64,000 nt of DNA, taken from the NCBI RefSeq assembly GCF_000282215.1, contig NZ_AKJS01000067.1, positions 1 through 64,000 on the forward strand, read 5' to 3'. The notes beneath the pieces are model-generated. The model saw nothing but the letters and a program-made list of their open reading frames with translations. It was not told the DNA's origin and searched no databases. Shown piece by piece: positions 45,731-55,084 of this stretch. Position 1 is the stretch's first letter; each line of letters opens with the position of its first letter. Position numbers and translations under genes: made by a program. The DNA is from Pseudomonas sp. GM21 (GTDB lineage: Bacteria > Pseudomonadota > Gammaproteobacteria > Pseudomonadales > Pseudomonadaceae).

Positions 45731-47986
45731 ATGTATAAAGATTTGAAATTCCCGGTCCTGATCGTCCACCGCGACATCAAGGTCGACACCGTCGCCGGTG
45801 ATCGCGTGCGGGGCATCGCACGGGAGCTGGAGCAGGAAGGCTTCAGCATTGTTTCGGCGGTGGATTACACCGAAGGGCGGTTGGTCGCATCGACCCATCA
45901 CGGCCTTTCCTGCATGTTGATTGCCGCCGAAGACGCCAGCACCAACTCACATTTGTTGCAAAACATGGCCGAGCTGATCGGTCTGGCGCGAGTGCGTGCG
46001 CCGGACCTGCCGATCTTCGCCCTCGGCGAACAAGTGACGCTGGAAAACGCGCCGGCCGATGCGATGGCCGAACTCAATCAGTTGCGCGGTATTCTTTATC
46101 TGTTCGAAGACACGGTGCCGTTCCTGGCCCGGCAAGTAGCCCGGGCCGCGCGCAAGTACCTGGACGGTCTGCTGCCACCGTTTTTCAAGGCGCTGGTGCA
46201 ACACACCGCCGACTCCAATTATTCCTGGCACACACCGGGCCACGGCGGCGGCGTGGCGTATCACAAGAGCCCGGTCGGGCAGGCGTTTCACCAGTTTTTT
46301 GGGGAAAACACCCTGCGTTCGGATTTATCCGTGTCGGTGCCTGAATTGGGCTCCTTGCTCGATCACACCGGTCCGCTGGCCGAAGCGGAAGCACGCGCTG
46401 CGCGTAATTTCGGTGCCGATCACACTTTTTTCGTGATCAATGGCACTTCGACCGCGAACAAGATCGTCTGGCATTCGATGGTTGCCCGCGATGATCTGGT
46501 GCTGGTGGACCGCAACTGTCACAAGTCGGTGCTGCATTCGATCATCATGACCGGCGCGATCCCGTTGTACCTGTGCCCGGAGCGCAACGAATTGGGGATC
46601 ATCGGCCCGAATCCGTTGAGCGAATTCAGCCGCGAATCGATCCAGGCCAAGATCGACGCCAGCCCGCTGACCCTGGGTCGAGTGCCCAAGGTCAAGTTAG
46701 CGGTCATCACCAACTCGACCTACGACGGTCTTTGCTACAACGCCGAGTTGATCAAACAGAGCCTGGGCAACAGCGTCGAGGTGCTGCATTTTGACGAAGC
46801 CTGGTACGCCTACGCGCCGTTCCATGAGTTTTTCGCCGGACGTTACGGCATGGGCACCTCGCGCAGCGAAGACAGTCCACTGGTGTTCACCACGCATTCC
46901 ACGCACAAGTTGCTGGCAGCGTTCAGTCAGGCCTCGATGATTCATGTTCAGGACGGCGGCGCACGACAGCTGGATCGCGACCGTTTCAACGAAGCGTTCA
47001 TGATGCACATCTCCACGTCGCCGCAGTACAGCATCATTGCGTCGCTGGACGTGGCCTCGGCGATGATGGAAGGTCCGGCCGGGCGTTCGCTGTTGCAGGA
47101 GATGTTCGACGAGGCCCTGAGTTTTCGTCGCGCCCTGGCCAATCTGCGACAGCACATCGCGGCGGACGACTGGTGGTTTTCCATCTGGCAGCCGCCGTCG
47201 GTGGAAGGCATTGATCGCGTGGTCACCGACGACTGGTTGCTGCAACCCGATGCCGACTGGCACGGTTTTGGTGGCGTGACTGACGATTACGTTTTGCTCG
47301 ATCCGATCAAAGTCACTCTGGTGATGCCCGGGCTGACGGCGGGCGGTGCGCTGAGCGAACGCGGAATTCCGGCGGCGGTGGTCAGTAAATTTCTTTGGGA
47401 GCGCGGGCTGGTGGTCGAGAAGACCGGGCTGTATTCGTTCCTGGTGCTGTTTTCGATGGGCATCACCAAAGGCAAATGGAGCACGCTGTTGACCGAGTTG
47501 CTGGAGTTCAAGCGCAGCTACGATGCCAACGTCAGCCTCGCGACCTGCCTGCCCTGTGTGGCGCAACAGAGCGTCGGGCGTTATCAAGGCATGGGCTTGC
47601 GCGACTTGTGCGATCAATTGCACGCCTGTTATCGCAGCAACGCCACGGCCAAACACCTCAAGCGCATGTATACCGTGCTGCCGGAAATCGTCATGAAGCC
47701 GGCTCACGCCTATGATCATTTGGTACGGGGCGAGGTGGAGGCGGTTTCGATCGACGCCCTGGACGGGCGGATCGCAGCGGTGATGCTGGTTCCGTATCCG
47801 CCGGGCATCCCACTGATCATGCCGGGCGAGCGGTTCACCGAGGCGACCCGGTCAATCATCGACTACCTTTCATTTGCACGTACATTTGATAGCAGTTTCC
47901 CCGGATTCGTCGTCGATGTGCATGGCTTGCAACACGAAGACGAGGGCAATGGACGGCACTACACCGTCGATTGCATCAAGGAATGA
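45731..47986 (+). CDS. Orn/Lys/Arg decarboxylase, LdcA-like
   Basis: This 751-residue PLP enzyme of the fold-I acid-decarboxylase group removes the carboxyl group from a basic amino acid to give a polyamine such as cadaverine, putrescine or agmatine. The domain order is a response-regulator-like wing (about 1–130), PLP core with lysine K393 in THSTHKLLAAFSQ, and a C-terminal domain. Position after rnhA–dnaQ matches ldcA (lysine decarboxylase) of P. aeruginosa as I remember it, but arginine or ornithine cannot be excluded. The GNAT gene follows by 14 bases. Confidence 0.92.
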   Translation: MYKDLKFPVLIVHRDIKVDTVAGDRVRGIARELEQEGFSIVSAVDYTEGRLVASTHHGLSCMLIAAEDASTNSHLLQNMAELIGLARVRAPDLPIFALGEQVTLENAPADAMAELNQLRGILYLFEDTVPFLARQVARAARKYLDGLLPPFFKALVQHTADSNYSWHTPGHGGGVAYHKSPVGQAFHQFFGENTLRSDLSVSVPELGSLLDHTGPLAEAEARAARNFGADHTFFVINGTSTANKIVWHSMVARDDLVLVDRNCHKSVLHSIIMTGAIPLYLCPERNELGIIGPNPLSEFSRESIQAKIDASPLTLGRVPKVKLAVITNSTYDGLCYNAELIKQSLGNSVEVLHFDEAWYAYAPFHEFFAGRYGMGTSRSEDSPLVFTTHSTHKLLAAFSQASMIHVQDGGARQLDRDRFNEAFMMHISTSPQYSIIASLDVASAMMEGPAGRSLLQEMFDEALSFRRALANLRQHIAADDWWFSIWQPPSVEGIDRVVTDDWLLQPDADWHGFGGVTDDYVLLDPIKVTLVMPGLTAGGALSERGIPAAVVSKFLWERGLVVEKTGLYSFLVLFSMGITKGKWSTLLTELLEFKRSYDANVSLATCLPCVAQQSVGRYQGMGLRDLCDQLHACYRSNATAKHLKRMYTVLPEIVMKPAHAYDHLVRGEVEAVSIDALDGRIAAVMLVPYPPGIPLIMPGERFTEATRSIIDYLSFARTFDSSFPGFVVDVHGLQHEDEGNGRHYTVDCIKE

Positions 47987-48000
47987 GGACCTTTCCCAGT

Positions 48001-48615
48001 ATGCAACCTGTCATTAATCCCCAGTACCCCGGCCTTTCGGTGCGTGTCGCCGACGACGGGTTCGCGGCTTACATCTGGGGCAGTGATTTCAGTTTTGAAG
48101 TCGCCGCCTATGGTGCTGCTGAAATGGGCAAGCCGGTCGAGCAGTGGCCGATCACGCCGATCACCCCTTATCGAAAGTGCTACGGCATCGATCCCGAAGA
48201 GTTCAGCAGTTTTCGCGATGCCACTGACAGTGCGATTTTCATGGCCTATCTCGACGATGAGCCCGTCGGTCATCTGGTGGTCAGCACCAACTGGAACGGC
48301 TTTGCCCATATCGACGAACTGGCGGTGCATGCGCCGGCGCGGCACCATGGCGTGGCCAAAGCGTTGCTGGACGTGGCTCAGTTCTGGAGTCGCAAGAAAA
48401 AACTGCCGGGCATCATGCTCGAAACCCAGAACAACAATCTGGGCGCCTGTCGGCTCTATGAGCGGTGTGGTTATGTGATTGGCGGGATCGATCATCTGCG
48501 CTACCGCGGGATCGATCCAAACACCGCCGAAGTGGCGCTGTTTTGGTATCGCTTGTTCGATAATGCGCCGGAATACCCGCTCAGTTCGCCAGCATCGCCA
48601 CGGCTTGTTCCGTAA
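48001..48615 (+). CDS. GNAT family N-acetyltransferase
   Basis: This 204-residue acetyltransferase has the acetyl-CoA motif ARHHGVAKALLDVA (about 112–125, a variant of Q/RxxGxG/A) and the C-terminal NNNLGACRLYERCGYV block. Being 14 bases after the decarboxylase suggests it acetylates the amine product or uses the same amino acid (inference). Its final 35 bases overlap the convergent LysR gene. Confidence 0.9.
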   Translation: MQPVINPQYPGLSVRVADDGFAAYIWGSDFSFEVAAYGAAEMGKPVEQWPITPITPYRKCYGIDPEEFSSFRDATDSAIFMAYLDDEPVGHLVVSTNWNGFAHIDELAVHAPARHHGVAKALLDVAQFWSRKKKLPGIMLETQNNNLGACRLYERCGYVIGGIDHLRYRGIDPNTAEVALFWYRLFDNAPEYPLSSPASPRLVP

Positions 48616-49474
48616 CGATGTCCAGCAGGGTCTGAACGGCGGTGGAGGGTTCGCCGTTTTTCAGGGTCAGCGCGTAGAGGCTGACAGGCACCGCCGGCGC
48701 CAGTGGGCAAACGTCCAGTCCGCTGGATTTGGCGCCCAGGGCGGTAAACGGGTCGACAATCGCCAGACCCTCTCCGGCCTCGACCATGCTGCGCATCATC
48801 TGATGCGTCTGCACCCGGATATGCACGAGCGGAGCCGGGCGCAAGGCCTGCAATTTGTTTTCGAGCGCCGGGCTCAGCGGGTCGTGGCCTTCCAGGCCGA
48901 CCATCGACTGGCCTGCCAGATCTTGCAACGAAATGTATTTCTGCTTGGGCTGCAGCCAGCCATGGGGCGCCAGGAGCTGGAGCTTGCCTTGGGCAATCAC
49001 TTGGCAATGGATGTCGGCGTGATCGGGATCCTGCAGGCTCAATCCCAGATCGCTTTCGCGCAATAACAGGGTTCTGATGATCTCACGGGTCGGGTGGCTC
49101 AGCAGGTTGCAGGGTGCATCGGGCAGCCGTCGGCGTAAGGCGGCGATGCTCTGGGGCAGCAATTGTTGGGCCAGCGGCGGGGTGCAGATGATGCGCAGGG
49201 GGGGAGCCTGATATTGCTTGAGGCTGGCGGCCAAGCGCTGGATGGGCTCAAGCGCTTCGTAGACGTGGGCGATTTCGACCTGAAGCTCCCGCGCTTCGCG
49301 GGTCGCCTGCAAACGTCCACGCACGCTGGAAAACAGCATGAAACCCAACTGACCCTCGGCCTCGCGCAAAATGCCTTCAACCTCGGCCACCGGCAACTGC
49401 AGCCATTCGGCGGCGGTGCCCAGGTGACCGGTTTGCACAAGTGCGTGGATCACTTCGATATGGCGTAAACGCAT
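48581..49474 (-). CDS. LysR family transcriptional regulator
   Basis: This 297-residue protein has an N-terminal LysR winged helix (MRLRHIEVIHALVQTGHLGTAAEWLQ, residues 1–60) and an effector-binding domain (about 90–297) with the family pattern (MRSMVEAGEGLAIVDPF). It probably regulates the neighbouring decarboxylase/acetyltransferase genes or a distant target; the inducer is unknown. It is convergent with the GNAT gene. Confidence 0.9.
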   Translation of the reverse strand: MRLRHIEVIHALVQTGHLGTAAEWLQLPVAEVEGILREAEGQLGFMLFSSVRGRLQATREARELQVEIAHVYEALEPIQRLAASLKQYQAPPLRIICTPPLAQQLLPQSIAALRRRLPDAPCNLLSHPTREIIRTLLLRESDLGLSLQDPDHADIHCQVIAQGKLQLLAPHGWLQPKQKYISLQDLAGQSMVGLEGHDPLSPALENKLQALRPAPLVHIRVQTHQMMRSMVEAGEGLAIVDPFTALGAKSSGLDVCPLAPAVPVSLYALTLKNGEPSTAVQTLLDIVTEQAVAMLAN

Positions 49475-49562
49475 GCGTGAAGTCCATGTTCGGCAGGTGA
49501 GGGAATCAGTGACTGAATCCTAACTCAAGTGCATCCATATGACTTCTGCTCATAACGCGGGG

Positions 49563-49823
49563 TTATGACGCGACGCTGGCTACCGGCACGCTACCGACAA
49601 AGGTGTCGGGTTCGCGCACGATGGTTACGTCCGATTGGACCAGCAGAAACTGGTTGTCATCCAGCTTCCTGACGCGGTCGCCAATGGCCAGTTTGTAGGT
49701 GGTGACAGACTCCGTACCACCGAGGCCGTCTGCCGACGGGGTGGATTCCTGGAACTCGTGCACGGAATATACGCGGCCTTCCGCATCTCTTGCGTGGAAC
49801 TGACCGACAAGTACTGCTGCCAT
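49563..49823 (-). CDS. Small hypothetical protein (86 aa)
   Basis: This 86-residue soluble protein has an alternating beta pattern (LVGQFHARDAEGRVYSVHEF, YKLAIGDRVRKLDDNQFLLVQ), like a small barrel or SH3-like fold. No cysteines or membrane segments. The ATG at 49823 has a GAGG-type ribosome binding site. I do not recognise the family; it stands alone between the LysR gene and the divergent FMN reductase. Confidence 0.75.
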   Translation of the reverse strand: MAAVLVGQFHARDAEGRVYSVHEFQESTPSADGLGGTESVTTYKLAIGDRVRKLDDNQFLLVQSDVTIVREPDTFVGSVPVASVAS

Positions 49824-49999
49824 CTGTTTAGAACCTCTGGAGATAAATCACTCAATTTTCGGTTGTGTAGACCGTGGTAGGGCGAAGTAAGTTTTCGTGC
49901 AAGAAAAAAATAGTCAGGGGTGTGAAATTCAACAGCCCGCTGGGTGATTCGTCATCTATAACTACAAGTTCTTTCCATCGGACAGTCGAGACATCTTCC

Positions 50000-50560
50000 A
50001 TGAGCAACGTCTATACGATCGCCGTCATAGTCGGCAGCTTGAGAAAGGCATCGATCAATCGCAAGGTGGCACTGGCACTGGCCGACCTTGCTCCAGCCAA
50101 TCTCAACCTTCAAATCGTCGAAATTGGTGACTTGCCACTCTACAACGAAGACATCGATGGCGCTTCACCGCCGGCAGCCTACAGCACTTTCCGGCAACAG
50201 GTGCGATCATCCGACGCAGTGCTGTTCGTCACCCCGGAATACAACCGTTCGGTGCCGGCACCTTTGAAGAATGCCATCGACGTGGGATCACGGCCGTATG
50301 GCCAGAGTGCCTGGAGCGGCAAACCGGGCGCAGTCATCAGTGTTTCGCCGGGGGCTGTTGGCGGGTTTGGCGCCAACCATAACGTGCGTCAGTCCATGGT
50401 ATTTCTGGATGTGCCGTGCATGCAGCAGCCGGAAGCCTATCTCGGAGGTGCCGGGTCGCTGTTCGACGAGGCGGACAAACTGTCCGAATCGGTGAAGCCG
50501 TTTTTGCAGAAGTTCATCGACGCCTATGGAAAATGGGTCGAACAACACAAAAAGACCTAA
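50000..50560 (+). CDS. NADPH-dependent FMN reductase (ChrR/YieF-like)
   Basis: This 186-residue flavodoxin-fold protein has the FMN phosphate loop GSLRKASINRKVA (about 13–25) and the PEYNRSVPAPLKNAIDVGS motif (about 78–96) typical of quinone/chromate reductases such as ChrR. It likely reduces quinones or metal oxyanions by two electrons with NAD(P)H. It precedes arsB but lacks the extension of ArsH. The ATG at 50000 was chosen because the Rossmann strand begins at once. Confidence 0.92.
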   Translation: MSNVYTIAVIVGSLRKASINRKVALALADLAPANLNLQIVEIGDLPLYNEDIDGASPPAAYSTFRQQVRSSDAVLFVTPEYNRSVPAPLKNAIDVGSRPYGQSAWSGKPGAVISVSPGAVGGFGANHNVRQSMVFLDVPCMQQPEAYLGGAGSLFDEADKLSESVKPFLQKFIDAYGKWVEQHKKT

Positions 50561-50566
50561 TTGCCT

Positions 50567-50747
50567 GTAGCAGCTGCCGAGCAGCGCGAGGCTGCGTTCG
50601 CTGGTAGCAGCTGTCGAGCAGCGCGAGGCTGCGTTCGGCTGCGAAGCACTCGTGAAATCAGGCGGCGTGGTAATTCAAACAGACCGCGTTTGCAGGTATT
50701 ACGACTGCTTCGCAGCCGAACGCAGCCTCGCGCTGCTCGACAGCTGC
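50567..50747. repeat. GTAGCAGCTG-family palindromic repeat, copy 4
   Basis: The left arm occurs twice (50567 and 50604, each GTAGCAGCTG followed by GAGCAGCGCGAGGCTGCGTTCG). The right arm (ACGACTGCTTCGCAGCCGAACGCAGCCTCGCGCTGCTCGACAGCTG) lacks the final CTAC. It lies between the FMN reductase and arsB genes, so it could separate their transcripts. Confidence 0.85.
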
Positions 50748-50836
50748 GGGCCTCGCGGTGTGCAGCAAGTTTTGGCTTTACTCCGCCCGAGCATTGCGGC
50801 TGAATCGCGGTTTGTTTTTCCGCACAAGGTTTTTGC

Positions 50837-52120
50837 ATGCTCATCGCCTCACTCATTTTCCTGCTGACCATCACGCTGGTGATCTGGCAACCTAAAGGCC
50901 TGGGCGTCGGTTGGAGTGCGGTATTCGGCGCTGTACTGGCGCTGGTTTTCGGCGTCGTGCAGCTAATCGATATCCCGATTGTGTGGCAGATCATCTGGAA
51001 CGCCACCGGCACGTTTGTGGCGCTGATCATCATCAGTCTGCTGCTGGACGAGGCGGGTTTTTTTGCCTGGGCCGCCTTGCATGTGGCGCGTTGGGGCCGG
51101 GGCAGCGGGCGCAAACTCTTTGCATATATGGTGTTGCTGGGGGCGTTGGTCTCGGCATTGTTCGCCAACGACGGCGCGGCACTGATTCTCACGCCCATCG
51201 TGATCTCCATGCTGCTGGCGCTGCGATTCTCCCCGGCCGCCACGCTGGCGTTCGTGATGGGCGCCGGTTTCATTGCCGACACCGCGAGCCTGCCGCTGGT
51301 AGTGTCGAACCTGGTGAACATTGTTTCCGCCGACTACTTCGATATCACGTTCAACCGGTATGCGGCCGTGATGATCCCGGTCAATCTGGTGAGCGTCGCG
51401 GCGACGCTGGCCATGCTGATGTGGTTCTTCCGGCGCGACATTCCCAAGAATTACGACCCCGACCAATTAGCGCAGCCGGCCACCGCGATCCATGACAAGG
51501 CGACGTTCTATGCCGGTTGGGTGGTCTTGGGGATTTTGTTGCTGGGATGTTTTGCCCTGGAGCCGCTGGGTATCCCGATCAGCGCCATTTCTGCGGTGTG
51601 CGCCGCGTTGCTGCTGGGTATCGCTGCCCGAGGCCACAAGATTTCCACGCGCAAGGTGATGAAAGAAGCGCCGTGGCAGATCGTGATTTTTTCACTAGGC
51701 ATGTATTTGGTGGTGTATGGCCTGCGTAATGCCGGGTTGACCGGGTATCTGGCGGGATGGCTCGACGGGTTTGCCCATTACGGTGTCTGGGGCGCGGCGA
51801 TGGGCACAGGCGTGCTGACGGCGATTCTGTCGTCGATGATGAACAATTTGCCGACGGTGCTGATCGGTTTGCTGTCGATCGATGCGAGTCAGGCCCATGG
51901 TGTGGTGAAGGAGGCGATGATTTATGCCAACGTCATCGGCAGCGATCTGGGGCCGAAGATCACGCCGATTGGCAGTCTGGCGACGTTGCTGTGGCTGCAT
52001 GTGCTGGAACGCAAGAGTATCCGGATTGGCTGGGGGTATTACTTCAAGGTCGGGGTGGTGTTGACGGTGCCGGTGTTGTTGGTGACGTTGGCGGCTTTGG
52101 CATTACGGTTGTCGGTCTAG
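50837..52120 (+). CDS. arsB: Arsenite efflux pump ArsB
   Basis: This 427-residue inner-membrane protein has about twelve spans and the ArsB pattern ([14 protein letters not shown] near 110 and [19 protein letters not shown] near 335). It exports arsenite and antimonite with the proton gradient or an ArsA ATPase. The usual arsR, arsC and arsH partners are missing on both sides, so it is either solitary or controlled from elsewhere. It could also transport another oxyanion. Confidence 0.92.
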   Translation: MLIASLIFLLTITLVIWQPKGLGVGWSAVFGAVLALVFGVVQLIDIPIVWQIIWNATGTFVALIIISLLLDEAGFFAWAALHVARWGRGSGRKLFAYMVLLGALVSALFANDGAALILTPIVISMLLALRFSPAATLAFVMGAGFIADTASLPLVVSNLVNIVSADYFDITFNRYAAVMIPVNLVSVAATLAMLMWFFRRDIPKNYDPDQLAQPATAIHDKATFYAGWVVLGILLLGCFALEPLGIPISAISAVCAALLLGIAARGHKISTRKVMKEAPWQIVIFSLGMYLVVYGLRNAGLTGYLAGWLDGFAHYGVWGAAMGTGVLTAILSSMMNNLPTVLIGLLSIDASQAHGVVKEAMIYANVIGSDLGPKITPIGSLATLLWLHVLERKSIRIGWGYYFKVGVVLTVPVLLVTLAALALRLSV

Positions 52121-52163
52121 ACCGAGTCGACCCCATCGCGGGCCAGTCCAGACACCACACATC

Positions 52164-53114
52164 TCAACCACTACCCGGCACATTCGGCCAAAGATCCGCC
52201 ACCAGAAACAACCGCTCTGCTTCCTCCCAATCCCCCTCGGCATTCTCGACCAGGCGCACCATCAATTGTGCGGGCGCCAGAGGCTCCAGTTCGTTGAGCC
52301 ATGCGCGCAATTGCTCGTCGTTCCAGGTGTGCTCCGCTGGATAATGCGCCGGCGCCAGCCAGGCATGGCGGGGCAGGGGTTGCCAGCGACCGAAGGGGCG
52401 TTGTACGACAAAGTCCGGCCAGTCTTTCTGATGCAGCCAGCTACCGCGCAAATGCTGCGGATGTGCGCCGCCGGGAGGCGCGGAGCGTCCCGGCCACGGA
52501 TACAGCAGGTAACCGCCGAGCCACAGGTGTGCACTGAACTGCTGGATATCCAGGGCCGCCAGCGCTTCGCGACTTTCGCTGCGGGCAGAAATGGGCAATT
52601 GATGGTGGGCCAGGTGGGCCAGCTTGCGGTCCAGCCGATCGTGACAACCGGGGCCGAGCCACTGCGCAGTGTCATGCCCGTCGCCATTTTGCGGCCCGAG
52701 ATAGAGCTTGATCGCCAGTTCCAGGTGATGCACGCCGTCGCGGTCGCGCAGCAGCATATCCAGTTCGCCCAGTGTATGGCCCTCACGGCGGATCGGCAGG
52801 TTGGCGGCAATCAGCTCGATCCCCGGCGCGTGACGCACCGCGTACTGCCACAGTCGCTCGTAGTACAGGCCCAGGCGCCGGGTGCGGGCCTGGGACAGCC
52901 AGTGCAGCAAATCATAACTGTCACGGTCCAGTTGCCGCAGCCAGCGCTCCAGCCGTTCCGGCTCTTGCACCCATTCGCTGCCGGCCAGCGGATGGCGTTG
53001 CGGCCACGGCGTATCGACGAGCATCGGCGGCGCGAGGATGACCCAGGCCAGGTCGCGCACTTCGGGGTGGCGCAACTGATGGGGCAGCGAGAGCAAATCG
53101 GGAAATAGGATCAT
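52164..53114 (-). CDS. DUF1853 family protein
   Basis: This 316-residue cytoplasmic protein belongs to DUF1853, of unknown function. It opens [19 protein letters not shown] and has a restriction-endonuclease-like central block [24 protein letters not shown] (about 115–138), an arrangement (GELDxxL...HLELxxKL) that recalls PD-(D/E)xK nucleases. Nuclease activity is inference. It is divergent from nadK, whose start lies 109 bases away. Confidence 0.85.
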   Translation of the reverse strand: MILFPDLLSLPHQLRHPEVRDLAWVILAPPMLVDTPWPQRHPLAGSEWVQEPERLERWLRQLDRDSYDLLHWLSQARTRRLGLYYERLWQYAVRHAPGIELIAANLPIRREGHTLGELDMLLRDRDGVHHLELAIKLYLGPQNGDGHDTAQWLGPGCHDRLDRKLAHLAHHQLPISARSESREALAALDIQQFSAHLWLGGYLLYPWPGRSAPPGGAHPQHLRGSWLHQKDWPDFVVQRPFGRWQPLPRHAWLAPAHYPAEHTWNDEQLRAWLNELEPLAPAQLMVRLVENAEGDWEEAERLFLVADLWPNVPGSG

Positions 53115-53222
53115 CTTGCGAGCATAGCCCTAAACATGAGTGCACCCTTGTGGCTGAAAGGATTTTGTCTATCCCGCGCTTTCGCCCATAATCGTCCTTT
53201 TCGCCGTCCTCGCAGGAACCCC

Positions 53223-54113
53223 ATGGAGCAATTTCGTAATATCGGCATCATCGGTCGCCTGGGCAGTTCTCAGGTGCTGGATACCGTCCGCCGACTGAAA
53301 CGGTTTCTGCTCGATCGTCACTTGCACGTGATCCTCGAAGACACCATCGCCGAAGTCCTTCCCGGTCATGGCCTGCAAACCTCGTCACGCAAGATGCTAG
53401 GCGAAGTCTGTGACATGGTGATTGTGGTCGGCGGTGACGGCAGCCTGCTCGGCGCCGCCCGGGCGCTGGCCAAGCACAATATTCCGGTGCTCGGCATCAA
53501 CCGTGGCAGCCTCGGTTTCCTGACCGATATTCGCCCCGATGAGCTTGAAATCAAAGTCGCCGAAGTGCTCGACGGCCACTATCTGGTGGAAAACCGCTTT
53601 TTGCTGCAGGCCGAAGTCCGCCGCCATGCCGAGGCCATCGGTCAGGGCGATGCCCTCAATGACGTGGTGCTGCACCCCGGCAAATCGACGCGGATGATCG
53701 AGTTCGAGCTTTACATCGACGGCCAGTTCGTTTGCAGTCAGAAGGCCGACGGCCTGATCGTCGCAACGCCCACCGGTTCGACCGCCTACGCGCTGTCGGC
53801 GGGTGGACCGATCATGCATCCCAAGCTTGACGCTATTGTGATTGTGCCGATGTACCCCCATACCTTGTCGGGCAGGCCGATTGTGGTCGATGGCAACAGT
53901 GAGCTGAAAATCGTTGTGTCCAAAGATATGCAGATTTACCCGCAAGTCTCCTGTGACGGGCAGAACCACTTCACCTGCGCCCCCGGCGACACCATCACCA
54001 TCAGCAAGAAAGCGCAGAAGTTGCGGCTGATTCATCCGCTTGACCACAATTACTATGAAGTCTGCCGGACCAAGCTCGGTTGGGGCAGTCGACTGGGTGG
54101 TGGAGGCGACTGA
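53223..54113 (+). CDS. nadK: NAD kinase
   Basis: This 296-residue enzyme phosphorylates NAD to NADP. The nucleotide motif GGDG is at 70–73 and the second signature (TPTGSTAYALSAGGP) near 180–195. The ATG at 53223 follows AGGAACCCC; the longer reading frame lacks a plausible start. Its stop overlaps the next ATG as TGATG, so it is translationally coupled. Confidence 0.97.
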   Translation: MEQFRNIGIIGRLGSSQVLDTVRRLKRFLLDRHLHVILEDTIAEVLPGHGLQTSSRKMLGEVCDMVIVVGGDGSLLGAARALAKHNIPVLGINRGSLGFLTDIRPDELEIKVAEVLDGHYLVENRFLLQAEVRRHAEAIGQGDALNDVVLHPGKSTRMIEFELYIDGQFVCSQKADGLIVATPTGSTAYALSAGGPIMHPKLDAIVIVPMYPHTLSGRPIVVDGNSELKIVVSKDMQIYPQVSCDGQNHFTCAPGDTITISKKAQKLRLIHPLDHNYYEVCRTKLGWGSRLGGGGD

Positions 54114-55084
54114 TGCTCGATCCCGCGCGTAGCTACGACCTGATCGGTGACGTGCACGGTTGCGCTCTGACCCTTGAGCACTTGCTCGACCGGCTCGGTT
54201 ATCACAAACAAGGCGGCGTCTGGCGGCATTCGTCGCGGATGGCCGTGTTTGTGGGCGATATCATTGATCGCGGCCCGCGAATTCGCGAGGCGCTGCACAT
54301 CGTCCATGACATGGTCGTGGCCGGCCAGGCGTTGTGCATCATGGGCAACCATGAATTCAACGCACTGGGCTGGAGCACACCGGCGCTACCGGGCAGCGGC
54401 AAGCAGTTCGTTCGTGAGCATACGCCGCGCCATGCCCGCTTGCTCGGTGAAACCCTGACCCAGTTCGAAAACCATCCCGGTGACTGGCATGACTTCCTGG
54501 AGTGGTTCTACGAGTTGCCGTTATTTGTCGATGCCGGCCGTTTCCGGGTGGTGCATGCGTGCTGGGATTCGGGCCTGATCGCGCCGTTGCGCGCGCTGTT
54601 CCCCAATGGCTGTGTCGATGAACATTTCCTCCAGGCGTCAGCCGAGCCGGGCAGTTTCGCCTGCACCGTGTTCGACCGGCTGCTGCGCGGCACCGACATG
54701 CGCTTGCCCCATGGCCTGACCATGACCAGCGGCGACGGTCTGGTGCGTTCGTTCTTTCGCACAAAATTCTGGGAAGACGACCCGCAAACCTACGGAGACA
54801 TCGTGTTCCAGCCTGACGCGTTGCCCGAGCCAGTGGCGCAGACACCCCTGACGTCCACGGAAAAAAACACCCTGCTGCGTTACGGCGCCGATGAGCCACT
54901 GTTGTTCGTCGGCCACTACTGGCGCAGCGGCAAACCGGTGCCGATTCGGCCGAACCTGGCCTGTCTGGATTACAGCGCCGTGCTCTACGGCAAACTGGTT
55001 GCCTATCGGTTGGATCAGGAAACCCGGCTCGATCCGAATAAATTTGTCTGGGTCGATGTCGAACGGCCGGAGGTGTTGCAATGA
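54113..55084 (+). CDS. Calcineurin-like metallophosphoesterase
   Basis: This 323-residue protein has the phosphoesterase motifs DVHGC (about 10–15), GDIIDRG (about 42–48) and GNHEFNA (about 76–82). Substrates could be phosphoproteins, nucleotides such as Ap4A or cyclic nucleotides. It shares an operon with nadK and the rhomboid gene, with overlaps of 1 and 4 bases. Confidence 0.92.
   Translation: MLDPARSYDLIGDVHGCALTLEHLLDRLGYHKQGGVWRHSSRMAVFVGDIIDRGPRIREALHIVHDMVVAGQALCIMGNHEFNALGWSTPALPGSGKQFVREHTPRHARLLGETLTQFENHPGDWHDFLEWFYELPLFVDAGRFRVVHACWDSGLIAPLRALFPNGCVDEHFLQASAEPGSFACTVFDRLLRGTDMRLPHGLTMTSGDGLVRSFFRTKFWEDDPQTYGDIVFQPDALPEPVAQTPLTSTEKNTLLRYGADEPLLFVGHYWRSGKPVPIRPNLACLDYSAVLYGKLVAYRLDQETRLDPNKFVWVDVERPEVLQ

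Noticed and set aside
23812..50747. Repeats considered as a CRISPR array
   Set aside because: Copies are inverted palindromes scattered over 27 kb, not regularly spaced direct repeats, and no cas gene is present.
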